The translations under genes were made by a program, and so were the position numbers. From Noviherbaspirillum aerium (lineage in GTDB: Bacteria; Pseudomonadota; Gammaproteobacteria; Burkholderiales; Burkholderiaceae_D), in the NCBI RefSeq assembly GCF_008929045.1, contig NZ_VFAH01000027.1, positions 1 through 64,000 of the forward strand: DNA of 64,000 nt, read 5' to 3'. How positions within the stretch are numbered: the stretch's first letter is position 1; each line of letters starts with the position of its first letter. The notes under the pieces are model-generated. The model was not told the DNA's origin and made no database searches. It saw only the letters and a list, made by a program, of their open reading frames with translations. Positions 42,931 through 51,909 of this stretch are shown here, piece after piece.

Positions 42931-44196
42931 TCAGTGCAGGCCCTGTGAAATCTCCAGAAGCGGTTTAATACCTGTTCCAAAGCGGGCGATCGCTCCACGA
43001 TGCTCTTTCAACTGGCTGTAAGGCAAGTACTGGATGTTCAGTTCGGACACGCGTGAGAATGCCGGCCGACGCAACTGCACCTTGACTTCATCACGACGAT
43101 TGTCTGGAGCAACCAAAAATAGCGTGCAGTTTTTGCCGACCTCGGTTCCAAGGGCAAGATCAAGCATTCGAACAATGCCTGAGTAGATCGACGTCGAGTG
43201 TTCAACTTCGAACGCGCCGGCCACGTTGTGTTGGCCCTTGGTGAGCCAAACAACATCGATGAGCCGTACCGAATCCATGCCCTTGGTGACCCCATCGGGA
43301 AGCTGTGCGAGACACTTATCCCCGAGCTTGCCATCCAGGTAGGTGCGGCTCTTGTCATTGGCAGCGACCCAGACATCAAACCCGAGCGCCAATCCCAAAT
43401 CGCGCAACCATCCCTGGATTTCCGTATGGGTTGCGTCGCTCTCACGTGCAGCCTCCCATTGTTTCTGGGCAGCCGCCGACTCCACTCTTACGCGCTCCAG
43501 ATCGGCCTCCCATGCAGAAAAAGCGGCGGCGTCATCAAGACGAGGCGGTGCGGCGTAACGTCCTGCGCCCACATCAAACATCAGTCCGGCAATCGCGCCC
43601 AAATCATTGGATAGCAGCGTCCGATACTCTTCATTCAGGCGAATCAAACCTTCCCGCATCGATAAATAATGATCCCAGCGCCCCAGCTTCACGTTGCCGC
43701 CGGTGACGGCGTTGAAGCCTTTTACGATGGCTGTATTGAAGGGTGAGACGAAGGTGGGATGAATGAAGTAAAGAAGGTTGGCCACCGCGGGGCCGAGCCC
43801 TTTGATAGCCAGCGCATCGATGCGCTGTATTCCTGCGATAACTTCTTCAGCCGTATTGCAGCAATCGCAATGATGAAGTAATTGGGCGAAGGCCGCCTGA
43901 TTCTTTGGGTTTTCGTAGATGTCCGGGATGCGGAGCTTTGGCTTCCAGAGAAAGGCATGGTCCGCACCCTTGAATACCTGTCGCTGTTCGGCAATAGACC
44001 CGACCACGGTCTCCAACGAAGAGCCGCGGTACGCGTTGCCAAAGGTACCAGCCTGTATGTCGCGCACGACTTGGCCAATGCCACGCCGGATGGAGCGGAA
44101 GTTCTTGATGCGCTCTTCCCAAAGAAACCACGTGTTATAAGTGCTGTGCGCATCGGCCTTCCAATGCTCAATCAGTTTTGCCAGCGCGTCACCCAT
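42931..44196 (-). CDS. Putative PD-(D/E)XK-type nuclease (restriction-like)
   Basis: The 421-residue soluble protein has two parts. The N-terminal half (1-210) is helical with DALAIKGLGPAVANLLYFIHP, resembling a helix-hairpin-helix. The C-terminal half (from about 270) has LGLALGFDVWVAAND and then RLIDVVWLTKGQHNVAGAFEVEHS, a spacing (D-x-n-ExE) compatible with a PD-(D/E)XK active site. Nothing similar to a methyltransferase is next to it. A lone endonuclease is possible; the assignment is inference from motifs. Start ATG 44196. Confidence 0.6.
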   Translation of the reverse strand: MGDALAKLIEHWKADAHSTYNTWFLWEERIKNFRSIRRGIGQVVRDIQAGTFGNAYRGSSLETVVGSIAEQRQVFKGADHAFLWKPKLRIPDIYENPKNQAAFAQLLHHCDCCNTAEEVIAGIQRIDALAIKGLGPAVANLLYFIHPTFVSPFNTAIVKGFNAVTGGNVKLGRWDHYLSMREGLIRLNEEYRTLLSNDLGAIAGLMFDVGAGRYAAPPRLDDAAAFSAWEADLERVRVESAAAQKQWEAARESDATHTEIQGWLRDLGLALGFDVWVAANDKSRTYLDGKLGDKCLAQLPDGVTKGMDSVRLIDVVWLTKGQHNVAGAFEVEHSTSIYSGIVRMLDLALGTEVGKNCTLFLVAPDNRRDEVKVQLRRPAFSRVSELNIQYLPYSQLKEHRGAIARFGTGIKPLLEISQGLH

Positions 44197-44544
44197 CCGT
44201 CAATCCTTTATCGCTCTTGTTGTACGGGTGTATTGTAGCGATTTCCTCTAAAATCAGCCCGGCAAGCGTTGCCATTCTCCACGATGTGGCCACCGTTGTT
44301 GTCCATCGATATAGCTGCCCTAGCGGCCGCAGTAGCGTCAATAGCCTTCTCGGAGCGGCAGGATACGTCCGTTCGTCTCAAGATCATCAAAGTCAAGCAC
44401 CTGTTGGTGCTCACCAGGATGAGGAGCGGCGACAGTCCAGTATAGTGGAGACACAGTGTCCGCCACACCGTGCAGGCACGTGCTAACTGGACCAGGCTGC
44501 GAGTTGGCCGCCTGACCCGGTCTCTAGCCACCTCAATGCAGCCT
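44197..44544. other. Intergenic stretch between two minus-strand genes
   Basis: Frames of about 100 codons occur on both strands but overlap and look non-coding. I see no repeat or operator of the types found elsewhere. The end near 44200 must hold the promoter of the nuclease-like gene. Confidence 0.4.
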
Positions 44545-45588
44545 TCATGGCAGCACGCTTATACCATTGGGCGCTTCGCCAACCGGCGTCGTTGCGACGA
44601 CTTTACCCGAACGGATATCGATTGACGATACAGTATTCGCATAGGTATTAGAAACGTACGCACGATCGCCTCGTTCATCCACGACTACGCCATGCGCGCC
44701 TTTCCCGGTTTCCACCGTTTTAACCACCCTTCGGGTAGCGATATCAATGAAGCTTACCGTCTTGCCTGGATTTGCTTTGGAACCTTGGTTTGCAACGATC
44801 ACGGTCTTGCTGTCTGGCGTCGCGTACACCTGGATCGGCACCGATTCAACGCCAACTTTCGAGATCATCTTTCTCTGCCGTGGGTCTATCAACGCGACTT
44901 TTGCCTCGCCTGACAGTGACACAAAAGCGGCTGATCCATCAGGCGTGAAACCGACCTGCGCCGGCCCTTTCCCTACAGTGATTTCAGCCACCTGCTTCCG
45001 TGACGCCGTGTCGATAACCGAAACGGTACCGCTTTTCAGGTTCGCCACATACGCCTGCTTTCCGTCGGGGCTAATTCGTATTCCGTGGGGATAATTCCCT
45101 ACCTTGACAGTAGCGATTACCTTCTGCGCTTGCAGATCGACGATGCTGACTGTACCCTCGCCGCCATTGGTGACATAGGCCTGAGAGCCGTCAGGAGTGA
45201 GCACCACATGCGCTGGATGAACCCCTACAACGATCTGTGCAACCACGCGATCGGTTTGCGTATCAATCGCCCAAATCTCACCGCCGGAGCTCTCGGTGGT
45301 CTGGCCGTGTTTGTCCGCGTCCTGATGTGTATTTCCATCAGGCTTGTGGGGCCCGTCATTGGTGACCCATGCGAACTTCCCATCCGGGCTTAACTGTACG
45401 TTGTGAGGATTCCGGCCGACTTGGATGTTTCTGACTGGCCTGAATGTCGCAATATCAACTACACTGACGGTCGAATCGCCCTCGTTCGCAACATAGATAC
45501 TATTGGGGGCCGCGATCGCTGCATTGGCGAGGGTTAGCAATGCAACCTGAACTAATGATATCGCTCCGACTCGTTGTAGATTCTTCAT
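44545..45588 (-). CDS. YVTN-family beta-propeller periplasmic protein
   Basis: The 347-residue protein has a signal peptide (cut near ANAAIAA) and about seven repeats of the type YVANEGDSTVSVVDIAT...V..I.VG..PH.V..SPDG, which build a seven-bladed propeller similar to YncE and surface-layer YVTN proteins. Such proteins bind peptidoglycan, DNA or metals; in copper regions they are often seen near DUF4148 and CusF genes. ATG 45588 gives the signal peptide; a longer frame to 45687 is not supported. The last repeat is complete, so the protein appears full length. Confidence 0.85.
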   Translation of the reverse strand: MKNLQRVGAISLVQVALLTLANAAIAAPNSIYVANEGDSTVSVVDIATFRPVRNIQVGRNPHNVQLSPDGKFAWVTNDGPHKPDGNTHQDADKHGQTTESSGGEIWAIDTQTDRVVAQIVVGVHPAHVVLTPDGSQAYVTNGGEGTVSIVDLQAQKVIATVKVGNYPHGIRISPDGKQAYVANLKSGTVSVIDTASRKQVAEITVGKGPAQVGFTPDGSAAFVSLSGEAKVALIDPRQRKMISKVGVESVPIQVYATPDSKTVIVANQGSKANPGKTVSFIDIATRRVVKTVETGKGAHGVVVDERGDRAYVSNTYANTVSSIDIRSGKVVATTPVGEAPNGISVLP

Positions 45589-45994
45589 AATGGATCGTCC
45601 TAAGTAAAATGATGCAAGGCCCCAGCCTGGCTGTTGACGCCGTTGCTCAACGCGTCGAATAGCGAACCGAGAATATCCCTTCACCAATGCTGGCGAATAT
45701 GATTCAGATCAAGTTTCACCTTATCGGACGAGCGACCTCCTACCCATAGACAGGGGTCGCTTCCTGGTTATTCGGGAAGCGCCGTGATGCGCAGGTATCC
45801 CGTGCCTAAGCGCCGTCCACAGGAAATTGCGCTCGCCCACTTAGGTGAGCGTCGGCGAACGTCACGCGATGCCGGATTGAGATGCGCACCCGGCTTGACT
45901 GGCTAACGTCACTGGACGGCTTATTCTGCTTTGACGCGGTGACCACTACGCTTAGCAGCAGCATGGTCATGGTTAACTGGATCGCACTCTGCAG

Positions 45995-46010
45995 ATTACA
46001 GGTGTGTAAT
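45995..46010. promoter_or_regulatory. ATTACA-GGTG-TGTAAT box
   Basis: A perfect 6-bp inverted repeat with a 4-bp spacer. The same box recurs at 48771-48786 upstream of the second DUF4148 gene. It resembles sites of CopR/CusR-type response regulators; the binding protein is not identified in the window. Confidence 0.65.
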
Positions 46011-46034
46011 GTTCGCCATTCCCATTTAGCGTGT

Positions 46035-46050
46035 ATGACAAGGTTGTAAT
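46035..46050. promoter_or_regulatory. ATGACA-AGGT-TGTAAT box
   Basis: A second, less symmetric box 98 bp before the DUF4148 ATG. It is followed by GTCGGTGTCACGT, and the box at 48771-48786 is followed by GTAGGCGTCACGT, so the flanks are conserved too. Confidence 0.62.
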
Positions 46051-46147
46051 GTCGGTGTCACGTTGTCGTTGCCTTGCGGCTTCTATACTTCCTCCATCAA
46101 TGAAGCAAGTCACGGGATTGATGATCTTATTAGCAAAGGAATGCACC

Positions 46148-46480
46148 ATGAAAAAGAAACTGTTGTTCGCAATTGCAAACTTGGTAATGATTGCTGGCGT
46201 AAGTTCGAGCGCGCTGGCGGACGATAAATGGTTAGGTAACCGCGGCTCGAACTGGGAAGACCATGTTAAGTCGACGAAGTCCCGCGCGGAGGTGCGCGCT
46301 GAACTGGAAGAGGCCCGCAGAAACGGTACGCTCCAGGTCAGCAACGGTGCGTTCTATCCCCAAGCACCCCAAGCACCCCAAGCATATCAGGGGCGCTCAC
46401 GCGCAGAGGTCCGCGCCGAAGCAGTACAGGCTAACCGCCAGGGGAACGAGATCTTCGATTCGATTTATTTCGGAAGCTGA
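46148..46480 (+). CDS. DUF4148 secreted protein, copy 1
   Basis: The 110-residue product has a signal peptide (cut near SSALA), then WLGNRGSNWEDHVKS and two RAEVRAE(L/A) motifs typical of DUF4148, a family common in Burkholderiales. A 9-bp tandem repeat (CCAAGCACC, near 46363-46390) encodes QAPQAPQA. It resembles the protein at 48883-49212 over its whole length except for this insert. Function unknown. ATG 46148 follows AAGGAATGCACC. Conserved boxes upstream suggest shared metal-responsive control. Confidence 0.8.
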   Translation: MKKKLLFAIANLVMIAGVSSSALADDKWLGNRGSNWEDHVKSTKSRAEVRAELEEARRNGTLQVSNGAFYPQAPQAPQAYQGRSRAEVRAEAVQANRQGNEIFDSIYFGS

Positions 46481-46588
46481 TCATCTTCTTCCAAAAGAAT
46501 GGGCCGTCTACCGGCCGGATAGAAGGCGGGTTGGCGTTCCATCGAACTTGCTGCGGTGCTCGGCAAATGGATTAGACTATGTTTTGTT

Positions 46589-47308
46589 ATGAGCCTCGAC
46601 AAAACTAACCCTTTGTCCCTCCGCAACAATCTTGTAGACGTAGTCCATCATGCCATCCTACAGCAGATTGAAAGTGGCGGGATCAAAGCAGGTGAGCGCC
46701 TCCCGACCGAAGAGGCGCTATGTCACCATTATCGTGTATCCAGATCAACCGTACGCGAGGCACTTATACGCTTACGCGCCGCCGGCTTAGTGATTTCGCG
46801 ACCGAGGGCAGGTACCTTTGTTAGTACGCTTGCGAAAGCAGCGACGCTAACCCTTCCTTCGATTGCCTGCGTCCAGGACATCCAGCGATATTACGAGTTT
46901 CGCTGCTGTCTTGAGACAGGCGCGGCGAAACAGGCTGCCTTGATGCAAGATTCTCGGGACATCACTTCAATTAGAAGTGCCTACCATGCAGTTTCCTGCT
47001 CATCCGCCTATGGGGATTGGTGCGTTGACGCAGACTTTGCCCTTCACAACGCTATTGCCGTTGCATCTAAAAACCCAATGTACGTTACGGGGTTGATCGC
47101 GCTGCGACCGCACATGTTATTTACGATGCAAATGTCATTCGAACTCTCGGCGCCGCAATGGACTCAACGGTCGTTCCAAATTTGCAGCGAGCATCATGAC
47201 ATAGTGGAGGCAATCATCAAGAGGGATTGTCGCGCGGCGTCGGATGCGATGCAAACACATATCAAGAATTCGATGCGGCGTATCCTGGGGGATGCGGTCA
47301 AGGTGTAA
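46589..47308 (+). CDS. GntR/FadR-family transcriptional regulator
   Basis: The 239-residue protein has an N-terminal winged helix (LPTEEALCHHYRVSRSTVREALIRLRAAG and RAGTFVS) and a C-terminal all-helical FCD ligand domain (from about 90, with AALHNAIA-like and EHHDIVEAI metal-binding patterns). It probably responds to a small carboxylate. ATG 46589 is preferred to 46556. No target operon is obvious; it is flanked by copper-type genes. Confidence 0.85.
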   Translation: MSLDKTNPLSLRNNLVDVVHHAILQQIESGGIKAGERLPTEEALCHHYRVSRSTVREALIRLRAAGLVISRPRAGTFVSTLAKAATLTLPSIACVQDIQRYYEFRCCLETGAAKQAALMQDSRDITSIRSAYHAVSCSSAYGDWCVDADFALHNAIAVASKNPMYVTGLIALRPHMLFTMQMSFELSAPQWTQRSFQICSEHHDIVEAIIKRDCRAASDAMQTHIKNSMRRILGDAVKV

Positions 47309-47502
47309 CGATCGTCGCCCCGCCTAAGTGAATCTTTCTGGTCTAGCCAATTAGAACAGCCCATTCTACTGCGCCGCAGTGGCAGCCTTTGTCGATAACG
47401 TTGCGCCGTTAAGGTACATTGCAATCCCCAGAGCGCCTCAATGATGCAGTTGATGCGCGCAAAGTCCTTCAGTCAATGGCCCGAGAAGCATGCTGGCCCA
47501 AC

Positions 47503-47856
47503 CTATCTCAGGACTTGCAGTGTAACTATCGTCGGAAAGCCATCAAGGTATTCGGCGATGAACTTGACTTTGTCGCCCGCCTTCACCCCCGCCAGCAATG
47601 CGGCATCCTTGACCGCGAACGGCATGGTCATTGGTTCCATTTCCATCGTTTTGCTCTTGATAGGTCCATGCCTGAGCGTGATGCTTGGGGTGGCCAGGTC
47701 CACGTCTTCTACTTCGCCCTCCGCCATGGTAGAGGCACTGGCCGCTTTTTTCATGGTTCGGCCGCCTTGGTCGCCGGCTTTTTGATCTGCGAGTGCTACC
47801 AGGGTGAATGACGCAAGGCCGACGATCCACAATGCCTTATATATCGACTTTTGCAT
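47503..47856 (-). CDS. CusF-like periplasmic copper-binding protein
   Basis: The 117-residue protein has a signal peptide (SIYKALWIVGLASFTLVALA) and a CusF domain with LRHGPIKSKTMEMEPMTMPF. As in the other free CusF-type proteins of this window, Met stands where E. coli CusF has the Cu-capping Trp44. It is not next to cusA; it is isolated between a GntR and a YqaA-type gene. ATG 47856 gives the signal peptide; a longer frame to 48027 is not supported. Confidence 0.82.
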   Translation of the reverse strand: MQKSIYKALWIVGLASFTLVALADQKAGDQGGRTMKKAASASTMAEGEVEDVDLATPSITLRHGPIKSKTMEMEPMTMPFAVKDAALLAGVKAGDKVKFIAEYLDGFPTIVTLQVLR

Positions 47857-48092
47857 GGCTTGACTCCTTGGAGCAAAAGAAGGAACGGCATGCGCCGTCC
47901 CAGCCTGTGCATTTGAATAACAGACTATACTGGAGCAATAACCAACGATAATCGCCAGATTACAGTCATCGTACCATCTATCATGATGAACATAGTACTG
48001 TGGACGTGCCGCCCCCTCCTTCGGCAATTACTTCTATCAATGAGCGATGTACGACAATGGTGAAAGGTTGAGCAGCTTGATGGTCCCAACGC

Positions 48093-48530
48093 ATGAATGA
48101 CTGGGCGGCCTATAGTGGCATGTTTTCGGCTGCCTTATTGGCAGCCACCATCCTGCCGGCGCAATCCGAAGCAGTGCTGGTTGCACTGCTATTGGCGGGC
48201 AAGCAGCAACCATGGTTGCTGATACTGGTCGCCAGTATTGGTAACACGATAGGGTCTTGCATCAATTGGTGGCTAGGACGGTATCTTGAACATTTTCGTG
48301 GCAGGAGATGGTTTCCAGCCAATGATGACGCACTCACGCGTGCGCAGCGGTGGTACGGGAAAGTTGGCCGATGGTCGTTGCTGCTATGCTGGCTACCGAT
48401 CATCGGGGATCCGCTCACACTGGTTGCAGGTCTGATGCGCGAGCGCTTCTCCATTTTTCTGAGCCTTGTCGCAATGGCGAAGACCGTGCGTTATATCGCC
48501 TTGGCTGCCGTTACCCTAGGAATCACATAA
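48093..48530 (+). CDS. YqaA/DedA-family small membrane protein
   Basis: The 145-residue protein has four hydrophobic helices and the family blocks ATILPAQSEAVLVALLLAG, ASIGNTIGSCINWWLGRYLE and LCWLPIIGDPLTLVAGLMR. YqaA-type DedA relatives help lipid or cation balance of the inner membrane. It stands alone. Confidence 0.85.
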   Translation: MNDWAAYSGMFSAALLAATILPAQSEAVLVALLLAGKQQPWLLILVASIGNTIGSCINWWLGRYLEHFRGRRWFPANDDALTRAQRWYGKVGRWSLLLCWLPIIGDPLTLVAGLMRERFSIFLSLVAMAKTVRYIALAAVTLGIT

Positions 48531-48882
48531 AGCACAGATCCTACCGGTCTATTCCCGTCAACGCGGATGGCATTCGTCTATCGGTTGCGTTCGGATAGTT
48601 CCCCCGTTATCAAGAGCCAGCCTGGGTCAAATGCCCTCCAGCTACAATGCCCGATTAGCGTTCTGTTATTACCGCATGATCACCGGGCCGCTGCTCGCCT
48701 AGCTGTCCCCCTTTGAAGATTGCAGTGTTGACACCTTGCTCAATGCCCCCCACACGCCCCTCGCTGCTACATTACATAGTTGTAATGTAGGCGTCACGTA
48801 ACTGTTTCCCCGCGGCTCTTAAACTGGATGTATGGATTGAGATGACATGTCAGTCCACCAACCACCAGCGTAGGAGTGCAAT
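48531..48882. other. Intergenic region upstream of the second DUF4148 gene
   Basis: No gene is seen. It contains the perfect box at 48771-48786 and a GCGTCACGT element right after it. TGTTGACACC near 48726 could be a -35 element. Confidence 0.45.
48771..48786. promoter_or_regulatory. ATTACA-TAGT-TGTAAT box
   Basis: A perfect inverted repeat, extended to ACATTACA/TGTAATGT (8 bp). It lies 97 bp before the DUF4148 ATG at 48883, at nearly the same distance as the box in front of the first copy. Confidence 0.7.
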
Positions 48883-49212
48883 ATGAAAACGAAGCAATTG
48901 ATGATGTCGGCTGTAGCCGGCCTGGTGTTAATCACTGGAATGAGCACCAGTGCCTTGGCAGATGACAAATGGCTGGGTGACATCGGCACAAACTGGCAGG
49001 ATCATACACAGTCGACCAAGTCGCGTGCCGAGGTGCGTGCCGAACTGGAACAGGCACGCAAGGATGGATCGCTGTATGTTGGTAACGACTCCTCGTATCC
49101 GCCGGAACCCACTTTCGTCGCCGGCAAGACTCGTGTCCAGGTGCAAGCGGAAGCGGTGCAAGCCAACCGCTACGGGAATTCAAATTTCAATTCCATGTAT
49201 TACGGTAGCTAA
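48883..49212 (+). CDS. DUF4148 secreted protein, copy 2
   Basis: The 109-residue product has a signal peptide (cut near STSALA), WLGDIGTNWQDHTQSTKSRA and EVRAELEQA, KTRVQVQAEAVQANR motifs of DUF4148. It parallels the 46148-46480 copy, including the end NSMYYGS versus DSIYFGS. It is followed by a strong terminator and preceded by a conserved box, so it is a single-gene unit. Function unknown. Confidence 0.82.
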   Translation: MKTKQLMMSAVAGLVLITGMSTSALADDKWLGDIGTNWQDHTQSTKSRAEVRAELEQARKDGSLYVGNDSSYPPEPTFVAGKTRVQVQAEAVQANRYGNSNFNSMYYGS

Positions 49213-49223
49213 CAGCTGACCGC

Positions 49224-49250
49224 GAAAGAAGGGCGCACTGCCCTTCTTTC
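49224..49250 (+). terminator. Rho-independent terminator of the second DUF4148 gene
   Basis: GAAAGAAGGGC (49224-49234) and GCCCTTCTTTC (49240-49250) form a perfect 11-bp stem with a 5-nt loop, 12 bp after the stop. The T-rich arm serves as the tail. Confidence 0.85.
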
Positions 49251-49506
49251 CGGTTCCGAGCGCTTGAAATTTCGCCGGTATGACGCAATATCCATATGTT
49301 GAAAGTGCTAATTTTTCGTGGCTACGATTTCCTGTGAATCAGGTGATTAGTGTTTTACAGGCAGATCCGCCATCGAGAGCATCTTTCCAGTGCACGTTTA
49401 TACGCCGGGCCCGCACGCTCCTCTTTTTCGTAGAACCAATACAGGAAAATGCTTTCGAACACATTATTCGTCACAAGCGAAAAGTGTCATCCCGCATTAA
49501 GATCGC

Positions 49507-49537
49507 TTGACCTTGCCACCGTTGGAAGGTCTACACT
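49507..49537 (+). promoter_or_regulatory. CueR-type promoter of the multicopper oxidase operon
   Basis: TTGACC (49507-49512) and TACACT (49532-49537) have a 19-bp spacer that holds ACCTTGCC...GGAAGGT, the CueR dyad. It is closely related to the promoter in front of copZ at 56411-56441. The regulator is probably the CueR encoded at 62317-62733. Confidence 0.85.
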
Positions 49538-49589
49538 GACTGTGGTAAAAGTTGCTTTAAATCACGTACCCTTGTGCTAAACTGAACAA

Positions 49590-50033
49590 ATGAACCGGGT
49601 CTTCAAGACATTTTTGCTTTGGCTGCTGATTGCCGCTATGCCGATTCAAGGCGTGGCGTCTGTCATCAAAGCGTCTTGCGGGCCCAATCATCACGCTATT
49701 TCACCGGCAATCATGTCAGGAGCAACTGAGCATCATCATATTGATGGTCAAGGCGCTCATGAGCATGGCGACCATGGCACAAGCATGGCCCTGCCAGACG
49801 TCCACAAGGTGGATAGTGGGGGTGACCAGGTATCTGACATCCAGCCCTTCCACAAAACATCGTATTGCAGCGCCTGTGCGGCATGCTGCTATGGTGCGAC
49901 TGCACCTCCGGCCTCCGTCTCGCTGACGCCTGTCTTCAGTACCATCCACACTGTCGTCCTTCCCCCTGTCGTTTCCTTCACCGGCTTCATCCCGGCCGGG
50001 TTGGAACGCCCCCCAAGGCTCCTCTCCGTTTAA
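49590..50033 (+). CDS. Secreted His/Cys-rich protein at the head of the copper oxidase operon
   Basis: The 147-residue product has a signal peptide (FKTFLLWLLIAAMPIQGVAS), a His-rich part (EHHHIDGQGAHEHGDHG) and a Cys cluster (YCSACAACCYG), ending FIPAGLERPPRLLSV. The layout (signal, His, Cys cluster, short Pro-rich end) is like the CzcI proteins of this window, though identity is low. It follows the CueR-type promoter directly. I would expect a periplasmic Cu-buffering or sensing role; no family name is certain. Confidence 0.68.
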   Translation: MNRVFKTFLLWLLIAAMPIQGVASVIKASCGPNHHAISPAIMSGATEHHHIDGQGAHEHGDHGTSMALPDVHKVDSGGDQVSDIQPFHKTSYCSACAACCYGATAPPASVSLTPVFSTIHTVVLPPVVSFTGFIPAGLERPPRLLSV

Positions 50034-50136
50034 TCACGACCGGGCGCCGACTACAAGCATTTACTGCTTGTTCGGTTAGTACCCAAGTAAGTTCGCGTGT
50101 CTTCGCACGTCTGTTCTGCCGATTTTGAGGAAAATA

Positions 50137-50466
50137 ATGTCATCCAAGCAATGGCTTGCCGTCGCCGCATGGGTATGCGTACCCCTTGCCGCGTCTGCAC
50201 AACAACAAACCCAACCGAACCCGCTCGACGCCAACGCACCGACTGCTGCGGTCAGCTATGAGTCCGCCTTTAAGAATTTCCGTGCATCAAATGACGAAGG
50301 CACGACTCCCGACAAGCTCTGGCGTTCGGCCAACGACGAAATGGGCAAGATCGGTGGCCATGCCGGGCACATGAAGGATGCCGGCAGCACACCAGTCGCA
50401 CCAGCTAATGCCAATACCCCCGCCCCCCAGCAAGGCGGTGCGGTGGACCATAGCAAGCACCACTAA
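50137..50466 (+). CDS. Hypothetical secreted protein of the copper oxidase operon
   Basis: The 109-residue product has a signal peptide (cut near AASAQ), then Gln/Pro/Ala-rich low-complexity and a middle with SAFKNFRASNDEGTTPDKLWRSANDEM; the end is His-rich (DHSKHH). GAGGAAA stands before ATG 50137. The next gene starts 11 bp after its stop. Similar small proteins regularly precede CusC-like genes in copper operons of related bacteria, as I recall, but no function is known to me. Confidence 0.7.
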   Translation: MSSKQWLAVAAWVCVPLAASAQQQTQPNPLDANAPTAAVSYESAFKNFRASNDEGTTPDKLWRSANDEMGKIGGHAGHMKDAGSTPVAPANANTPAPQQGGAVDHSKHH

Positions 50467-50477
50467 AGGGGGAATCC

Positions 50478-51896
50478 ATGAACATGCAATATCAATTTCC
50501 TCGCCGTTCAACGCTGGCGGTGGCCGTACTGACCGTCTTCCTTACGGGCTGCGCTACATTTTCCGGCGATGGAGGACTGGATTCCGTTTCGACCATGACC
50601 AAGGAGCGTACCGGTCAAGCGGTTCAGTTTTCCAAACCGACAACCGATGCCAACGCAACCCCGGACACCGTTGGCCAGTTGCTGCAAAAGCCATTGACCC
50701 CGGATACCGCGGTGCAGATCGCATTACTCAATAACAAGGGACTCAAGGCATCGTTTGCCGAGCTCGGCGTGGCGGAAGCGGATCTGGTCCAGGCCGGCCG
50801 CATGCGCAATCCGAGCTTCTCCTTTGGCCGCATGCGTGCTGGCGAAGATGTCGAAATTGAGCGCAGCGTGATGTTCGACCTGCTGGGATTGCTGACGATG
50901 CCGATCCGTAGCGGCATCGAGAAGCGCCGCTTTGAACAAGCCCAGTTGCAGACCGCATCGCAAGCCGTACAGCTGGCTGCCGACACGCGCCGCGCCTACT
51001 TCAACGCTGTGGCTGCGCAGCAGACGGCCACATATATGGAGCAGGTTCAGAGCGCAGCCGATGCCGGCGCCGAACTGTCCCAGCGTCTGGCACGGGTGGG
51101 CAACGTGAGCAAACTCGATCAGGCACGCGAGCAAGTGTTCTATGCGGACGCAACGGCACAAGTCGCACGGGCTCGTCACAACGCGACAGCGGCTCGCGAG
51201 CAATTGACACGGTTGATGGGCCTGTGGGGCGCCAATGCGTCATTCAAATTGCCTGACCGGCTGCCGGACTTGCCCAAGGCACCGAACGAGATGGCCAACG
51301 TCGAGCAGATCGCGATGGACCAGCGCCTTGACATACAAATAGCCAAACGCGATGCCCACGCGACCGCGCGCGCATTGGGCCTGACAAAGGCAACTCGTTT
51401 CATCAACGTGCTGGATGCGGGATACGCAAACACCAGTGAGACCGGCGAACCTCGATCCAATGGTTATGAAATCGAACTGGAGCTCCCCATCTTTGACTGG
51501 AGCGGTGCGCGCACGGCGCGTGCAGAAGCCATGTACATGCAATCGGTTAACCGCACTGCAGATCTGGCGATCCGCGCCCGCTCCCAGGTACGGGAAGCAT
51601 ACTCCGCCTATCGCACCACTTATGATCTGGCGAAGCATTACCAGAGCGAAGTTGTGCCTCTTCGCAAGAAAATTTCGGAGGAGGTACTGCTCCGCTACAA
51701 CGGCATGCTGGCGAGCGTCTTCGAGCTACTGACCGACGCACGTGACCAAGTAAGCAGCGTCAATGCCGCCATTGAAGCGCAGCGCGATTTCTGGATCGCG
51801 GAAACAGACTTGCAGGCCGCCATGAATGGCACTGGCGGAAGCAGCGTACAAATTCGCACGGCCGCCCCTGCCGAGGCCGGCGCAGCTGAACATTGA
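50478..51896 (+). CDS. TolC-family outer-membrane lipoprotein (CusC/CopB-like position)
   Basis: The 472-residue protein has a lipobox (LTVFLTGCATFSG, Cys about 26) and two TolC repeats (NNKGLKASFAELGVAEADLVQAG and LDIQIAKRDAHATARALGL). It forms an outer-membrane channel. It is the only TolC-type gene near the copper genes and could serve CusBA (34636-39263), which lacks its own cusC. It is followed 13 bp later by the multicopper oxidase. Confidence 0.88.
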   Translation: MNMQYQFPRRSTLAVAVLTVFLTGCATFSGDGGLDSVSTMTKERTGQAVQFSKPTTDANATPDTVGQLLQKPLTPDTAVQIALLNNKGLKASFAELGVAEADLVQAGRMRNPSFSFGRMRAGEDVEIERSVMFDLLGLLTMPIRSGIEKRRFEQAQLQTASQAVQLAADTRRAYFNAVAAQQTATYMEQVQSAADAGAELSQRLARVGNVSKLDQAREQVFYADATAQVARARHNATAAREQLTRLMGLWGANASFKLPDRLPDLPKAPNEMANVEQIAMDQRLDIQIAKRDAHATARALGLTKATRFINVLDAGYANTSETGEPRSNGYEIELELPIFDWSGARTARAEAMYMQSVNRTADLAIRARSQVREAYSAYRTTYDLAKHYQSEVVPLRKKISEEVLLRYNGMLASVFELLTDARDQVSSVNAAIEAQRDFWIAETDLQAAMNGTGGSSVQIRTAAPAEAGAAEH

Positions 51897-51909
51897 ACAA
51901 GGAAGAATC

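Larger units (their letters stand above)
45589..46147. other. Divergent intergenic region with two ATTACA/TGTAAT boxes
   Basis: This region separates the propeller gene (minus) from a DUF4148 gene (plus). It holds two boxes described separately. An imperfect hairpin (CGCTCGCC-CACTTA-GGTGAGCG) lies near 45829. No gene is supported. Confidence 0.5.

Noticed and set aside
44208-44531. Minus-strand frame of 107 codons upstream of the nuclease-like gene
   Set aside because: It overlaps an equally long plus frame, and no motif or start signal supports it.
46363-46390. Short tandem repeat CCAAGCACC as a possible CRISPR or VNTR
   Set aside because: Only two to three units inside the DUF4148 coding sequence, encoding QAP repeats; not an array.
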